DNA of 8,836 nt from Chloroflexota bacterium (GTDB taxonomy: Bacteria > Chloroflexota > Dehalococcoidia > DSTF01 > JACRBR01): contig JACRBR010000339.1 of the NCBI GenBank assembly GCA_016213125.1, positions 1 through 8,836 of the forward strand. The letters run 5' to 3'. The position numbers and the translations under genes are program-made. Position 1 is the stretch's first letter. The number at the start of each line of letters is the position of its first letter. This document shows positions 6,750-8,836 of the stretch, one piece after another. Below the pieces are notes generated by a model. That model searched no databases, had not been told where the DNA came from, and was given only the letters and a program-made list of their open reading frames with translations.

Positions 6750-6926
6750 TTACGCGGCGCGTCGCTCCGTGCTTGCCGCGACGTTCTGTGGCGCTGACTC
6801 AAGCACCGGACGGGCGCAGAGCAGGCAGCGCCATTCCGGGGTCTCTTCTCTGGGATCGACGTAGGCGTCACCGCCGCACCTCGTGCATGCGTGGAGCCGA
6901 AATCCCAAACCTGTCCTGCCGGCCAT
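6750..6926 (-). CDS. Small zinc-ribbon protein, first gene of the minus-strand cluster
   Basis: A 58-aa protein, MAGRTGLGFRLHACTRC at its start, with two CxxC pairs (CTRC at residues 15-18 and CLLC at 36-39) spaced as in a zinc ribbon. A Trp (PEWRC) precedes the second pair and an Ala/Arg-rich tail follows. Such proteins bind one Zn (or Fe) and serve as nucleic-acid- or protein-binding adaptors; the partner is unknown. ATG 6926 is chosen over upstream in-frame starts because AAGGAGGA lies 6 bases before it, and because upstream codons run through the CsoR-type operator and Crp/Fnr site. Being first behind those sites, it should share the regulation of the cluster. It is too short for a firm family assignment. 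Confidence 0.82.
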   Translation of the reverse strand: MAGRTGLGFRLHACTRCGGDAYVDPREETPEWRCLLCARPVLESAPQNVAASTERRAA

Positions 6927-6945
6927 GATCGTCCTCCTTTTTCTT

Positions 6946-6964
6946 GATACCCCCATCGGGTATC
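6946..6964 (-). promoter_or_regulatory. CsoR/RcnR/CstR-family operator-like inverted repeat
   Basis: Perfect inverted repeat GATACCC-CCATC-GGGTATC (7-bp arms, 5-bp spacer). A/T-flanked C-tract/G-tract repeats of the TACCC...GGGTA form are the usual operators of CsoR-family repressors sensing Cu(I), Ni/Co, formaldehyde or persulfides. It occupies about +2 to +20 from the predicted start of the minus-strand cluster (near 6966) and ends 19 bases before the ATG at 6926, which is a repressor position. No CsoR-family gene lies in the window, so the cognate repressor must be elsewhere. Which inducer applies is not decidable here. Confidence 0.6.
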
Positions 6965-6965
6965 T

Positions 6966-6978
6966 GCTTTGCAGCGTA
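6966..6978 (-). promoter_or_regulatory. Predicted promoter -10 and start region of the minus-strand cluster
   Basis: On the minus strand, TACGCT (6978 to 6973) is a TAnnnT -10 box. Its first base is 29.5 bp from the centre (7007.5) of the Crp/Fnr-type site, which places that site at -41.5 if transcription begins at about 6966. No good -35 box is needed or seen, as expected for class II activation. Predicted from sequence only. Confidence 0.5.
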
Positions 6979-6999
6979 AGACCGCGCGTCGCCGGGCAC

Positions 7000-7015
7000 G
7001 GTGACATCCATCACA
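7000..7015 (-). promoter_or_regulatory. Crp/Fnr-family binding site for the minus-strand cluster
   Basis: GGTGA-CATCCA-TCACA, one base from the TGTGA-N6-TCACA consensus. It shares the inner GTGAC..C.ATCAC pattern with the sites at 1685-1704 and 7171-7186. It is in non-coding DNA 74 bp upstream of the zinc-ribbon start. Its spacing to the TACGCT -10 box is class II. It is nearer to the minus-strand gene than to the cyclophilin gene, which has its own site. Confidence 0.66.
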
Positions 7016-7170
7016 CACGGAACACATTGCTCTCGAGGGGAATCGGGGCGTTGCGAACCCGCGTCGCCCGGGTGGCCGACGCAGCGCATCCGGCACGTAG
7101 CAGGCCGTGCCGCGCAGGAGGAAAGGGACGGGCGAGCCGTCAAGCATCGCAGAAGTTGGTCCTGGCGGAG
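7016..7170. other. Central part of the divergent intergenic region
   Basis: Between the two Crp/Fnr-type sites I see no gene with a ribosome site and no further operator. A weak hairpin (GCGTCG at 7061-7066, CGACGC at 7077-7082) is the only structure noted. Confidence 0.4.
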
Positions 7171-7186
7171 AGTGACGCCGATCACA
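7171..7186 (+). promoter_or_regulatory. Crp/Fnr-family binding site for the cyclophilin operon
   Basis: AGTGA-CGCCGA-TCACA, one base from the Crp consensus and related to the other two sites. Its centre (7178.5) is 29.5 bp from the first base of TACCCT (7208-7213), a TAnnnT -10 box, giving -41.5 relative to a start near 7220. That is the same geometry as on the opposite strand at 7000-7015. Confidence 0.66.
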
Positions 7187-7207
7187 GTCGTTGCGGCTGC
7201 GCGCGCG

Positions 7208-7213
7208 TACCCT
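7208..7213 (+). promoter_or_regulatory. Predicted -10 box of the cyclophilin operon
   Basis: TACCCT fits TAnnnT and lies at the distance expected of a class II Crp/Fnr-dependent promoter from the site at 7171-7186. Transcription would start near 7220, leaving a leader of about 13 bases that still includes the GGAGGT ribosome site at 7223-7228. Confidence 0.48.
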
Positions 7214-7232
7214 CGCGCTACTGGAGGTGCAG

Positions 7233-8054
7233 ATGGCAGGTCAACGGCGCAAGCAGCAGCAACCACAAGCGCGGCGGCGCAAGGCGTATGTCCCGCTGGC
7301 GGCAGCAGGCGCGGCCACCATCAAACCGCGCGGTATGTTCCGGCTCTTTAGCAATTACCGCCTCTTCGCGGTCATCGGCGCGGTCGTGCTCTTCGGCGGA
7401 TATGCCCTGTCAGTCGTCTCGGGCGGCGCAAGCGCGCACGGTGGTGGTACGAGCCACGGCAACTCGAGCGTCCGCGGCGACGGTGTGCGCCGAGAGTCGA
7501 CATCGGCACCGGACGGCACCGCCGTGCCCGCGAGGATCGTCAAACAGTATGCCGCTCTGCCACCTGCAATCGTCGATCCGTCGAAGCGCTACCTCGCCGT
7601 GGTCGAGACAGAACGTGGGACGATCCAGGTTGAGCTGCTGCCCGGCGAGGCGCCCCAGGCGGTCAACAACTTCGTCTTTCTTGCGCGCGACGGATTCTAT
7701 GACGGCGTAACGTTTCACCGCGTCATCCCGGGCTTCGTCGCGCAGGCCGGCGACCCTACCGGCACCGGCATCGGCGGTCCGGGATACGATCTCCCCTTCG
7801 AGGCGTCGAACCGCGCGTTCGAGGCCGGGGTTCTTGCCGTTGCTCGTCCATCGGAAGCCGGGTTGCCGAACAACGGCAGCCAGTTCTTCTTCGCTCTTGG
7901 CCGTCAACCGGCGCTGGATGGGAAGTCGACCGTGATCGGACGGGTGTTGGCCGGAACGGACATCCTTCAGTCCCTGGAGCCGCGCGACCCGCAACTCACG
8001 CCGGGCCTGCCGCCTGGCGACGTCATTCGGTCGATCACGATCATCGAGTCGTAG
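7233..8054 (+). CDS. Membrane-anchored cyclophilin-type peptidyl-prolyl cis-trans isomerase
   Basis: A 273-aa protein that should catalyse proline isomerisation in exported proteins. Layout: a very basic Gln/Arg-rich tail (1-36), one membrane helix (about 44-63), a Gly/Ser/His-rich linker (64-100), then a cyclophilin domain (about 118-272) that would face outward. Seen motifs are FHRVIPGFVAQAGDPTGTG (161-179, catalytic R163), NGSQFF (214-219) and LDGKSTVIGRV (228-238). Two usual positions differ: QGGDP is QAGDP, and the His often found in GKHTVFG is Ser232. Such changes occur in bacterial cyclophilins, so activity is likely but unproven. ATG 7233 is preferred over an upstream in-frame TTG at 7191 because GGAGGT (7223-7228) precedes it and because the TTG lies just after the Crp/Fnr site, before the -10 box. 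It is the first gene of a likely three-gene operon. Confidence 0.92.
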   Translation: MAGQRRKQQQPQARRRKAYVPLAAAGAATIKPRGMFRLFSNYRLFAVIGAVVLFGGYALSVVSGGASAHGGGTSHGNSSVRGDGVRRESTSAPDGTAVPARIVKQYAALPPAIVDPSKRYLAVVETERGTIQVELLPGEAPQAVNNFVFLARDGFYDGVTFHRVIPGFVAQAGDPTGTGIGGPGYDLPFEASNRAFEAGVLAVARPSEAGLPNNGSQFFFALGRQPALDGKSTVIGRVLAGTDILQSLEPRDPQLTPGLPPGDVIRSITIIES

Positions 8055-8061
8055 CCAGGCG

Positions 8062-8253
8062 ATGGACTGGATTCCAAACTGGCAAGCTGCGAGAGGATTC
8101 CCGCAGGTAGCCCCGCCGCGACTACTGGACGAACTGAGCCACCAGTACACTGCGCTCGTGACGTACACCGAGCCATTCAGTACATGGCACCTCGATCGGG
8201 ACTCCGCGGTAGCGAGCCTCGAAGCCGGCCGCGCCGGCACGCCCCGTCGATGA
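8062..8253 (+). CDS. Small protein of unknown function, coupled to nrtS
   Basis: A 63-aa frame that starts 7 bases after the cyclophilin stop and ends in an ATGA overlap with the next gene (ATG 8250, TGA 8251-8253). This layout is the main support for its being translated. The product, beginning MDWIPNWQAARGFPQ, has three Trp, an acidic-aromatic middle (LLDELSHQYTALVTYTEPF) and a basic Arg/Gly/Pro tail, with no membrane segment, Cys pair or known motif. The ribosome site is poor (CCAGGCG), so translation may depend on coupling from the cyclophilin gene. I do not recognise a family. Confidence 0.5.
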   Translation: MDWIPNWQAARGFPQVAPPRLLDELSHQYTALVTYTEPFSTWHLDRDSAVASLEAGRAGTPRR

Positions 8254-8549
8254 CGTCCTCGGTATCGCTATGCTCTCGTTGCGGGCGCGACCGCGCCGGC
8301 CGCATCGCGTTCATGCTCGCGGGACGGCTTCGCTGCCCGCGGTGTGCCCTCCTTTACACGCCCATGTTGTGGCGCTCGTTCTGCACTGCGATCGTTGTCG
8401 GGACATTTCTCACCGCCATCAATCAGGGCAATGTCCTGCTGCAAGGCGAGGTCCCGATGGCGCTGTACTGGAAGATACCCCTGACGTACGTCGTGCCATT
8501 CTGCGTCGCGAGCTGGGGTGCGCTGGGCAACGCCAGCCGTCGCGCGTAG
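8250..8549 (+). CDS. nrtS: NrtS-like nitrate/nitrite transporter with N-terminal zinc ribbon
   Basis: A 99-aa protein. Residues 43-95 match the small two-helix NrtS family, which moves nitrate/nitrite across the inner membrane: AIVVGTFLTAINQGNVLLQG (helix 1 and loop), then ALYWKIPLTYVVPFCVASWG (helix 2). The INQG, WKI-LTY and VPFCV elements are the recognisable core. Upstream of it, residues 8-32 carry CSRC (8-11) and CPRC (29-32), a zinc-ribbon-like module not needed by the core family, so this looks like a fusion or an extended subfamily. The start ATG 8250 overlaps the previous stop (ATGA). A longer frame from ATG 8184 is possible, but it would bury the 63-aa gene and adds only an Arg/Ser/Pro-rich stretch. 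The gene ends 3 bases before the stop of the convergent molybdoenzyme gene. Confidence 0.75.
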   Translation: MTSSVSLCSRCGRDRAGRIAFMLAGRLRCPRCALLYTPMLWRSFCTAIVVGTFLTAINQGNVLLQGEVPMALYWKIPLTYVVPFCVASWGALGNASRRA

Positions 8550-8552
8550 GCG

Positions 8553-8836
8553 CTACCGCACCGTCACCACGACCCGGTGATAGCCGCTCGCGCCGGAGGG
8601 GTGCGGGGAGCGCCGCTCGGCGTCCTGCATCAAGCCCGCGCCATCATATGCCCGCACAAGGAGCGCATACACGCCGGGCGCCATCGGCAGTTCCATCCGC
8701 CAGCGGCGCCACGCGAGCGGCCCCGTCTCGCCTTCGAGCATCGCTGGGAGCCACGTCGCACCGTCGTCAGTCGAGACTTCGACGGCGCTGATACGCCTAG
8801 TACCCGCCCAGGCGAGACCGGCCATCTGCACGGGTG
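8553..8836 (-). CDS. Sulfite-oxidase-like molybdopterin oxidoreductase, C-terminal dimerisation domain, 5'-truncated
   Basis: Only the last 94 codons are in the window; the coding frame stays open to the right edge, so a GTG at 8831 is internal. The sequence PVQMAGLAWAGTRRISAVEV, then STDDGATW, WRRWRMELPMAPGVYALLVRA, YDGAG and SGYHRVVVTV fits the immunoglobulin-like Mo-co dimerisation domain at the C-terminus of sulfite oxidase, YedY-type and plant-type nitrate reductase relatives. The Mo-cofactor domain itself lies outside the window. The usual QP after the DxxG turn is QD here. Sulfite oxidase is the most likely enzyme, but the catalytic domain would be needed to confirm it. It is convergent with the NrtS gene. 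Confidence 0.85.
   Translation of the reverse strand, partial: PVQMAGLAWAGTRRISAVEVSTDDGATWLPAMLEGETGPLAWRRWRMELPMAPGVYALLVRAYDGAGLMQDAERRSPHPSGASGYHRVVVTVR

Noticed and set aside
1..8836. CRISPR arrays, tRNA/rRNA genes, insertion sequences, attachment sites
   Set aside because: No regularly spaced repeats, no tRNA-like cloverleaf, no transposase frame and no terminal inverted repeats were seen on reading both strands.

Overview
The window comes from a GC-rich bacterium with Shine-Dalgarno-led genes, several GTG starts and tight operons. Gene content (GH15 glucosidase, membrane-anchored HD-GYP protein, membrane-anchored cyclophilin, small NrtS permease, sulfite-oxidase-type molybdoenzyme) fits a soil or sediment Chloroflexota or Actinobacteriota member. 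That assignment is an impression, not a measurement. No rRNA, tRNA, CRISPR array or insertion sequence was seen.

Layout. (1) 1-1538, plus: the 3' part of a GH15 glucoamylase/trehalase-like gene, cut by the left edge. (2) 1748-3274, plus: a polytopic membrane protein with a C-terminal HD-GYP domain, preceded by a perfect Crp/Fnr-type palindrome. (3) 3275-3418: a short gap with a well-placed ribosome site and a start resembling a class II glutamine amidotransferase, perhaps a gene remnant. (4) 6926 down to 3419, minus: a five-gene cluster, in transcription order a 58-aa zinc-ribbon protein, a 129-aa two-helix membrane protein, two tandem paralogous four-helix membrane proteins (235 and 233 aa, joined by an ATGA overlap) and a MerA/Lpd-like flavoprotein disulfide reductase. 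A perfect 13-bp hairpin separates the last two genes. (5) 6927-7232: a divergent control region. (6) 7233-8549, plus: membrane-anchored cyclophilin, a 63-aa unknown protein and a zinc-ribbon/NrtS fusion, the last two joined by an ATGA overlap. (7) 8553-8836, minus: the C-terminal domain of a sulfite-oxidase-like molybdoenzyme, cut by the right edge.

The most interesting part is the divergent control region and the minus-strand cluster it seems to drive. Three copies of a Crp/Fnr-type site (GTGAC-RYCS-ATCAC) lie in the window, upstream of the HD-GYP gene, the minus-strand cluster and the cyclophilin operon. In the last two the site centre is exactly 29.5 bp from the first base of a TAnnnT -10 box, which is class II activator geometry (-41.5). 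Immediately downstream of the predicted start of the minus-strand cluster lies a perfect inverted repeat, GATACCC-N5-GGGTATC, of the kind bound by CsoR/RcnR/CstR-family copper, nickel or persulfide sensors. The cluster therefore looks like a stress- or redox-inducible membrane system: globally activated, locally repressed, and built from a membrane-protein family I do not recognise plus a dithiol flavoenzyme. Its function is unknown. Metal or reactive-sulfur handling is the hypothesis suggested by the operator and the flavoenzyme.
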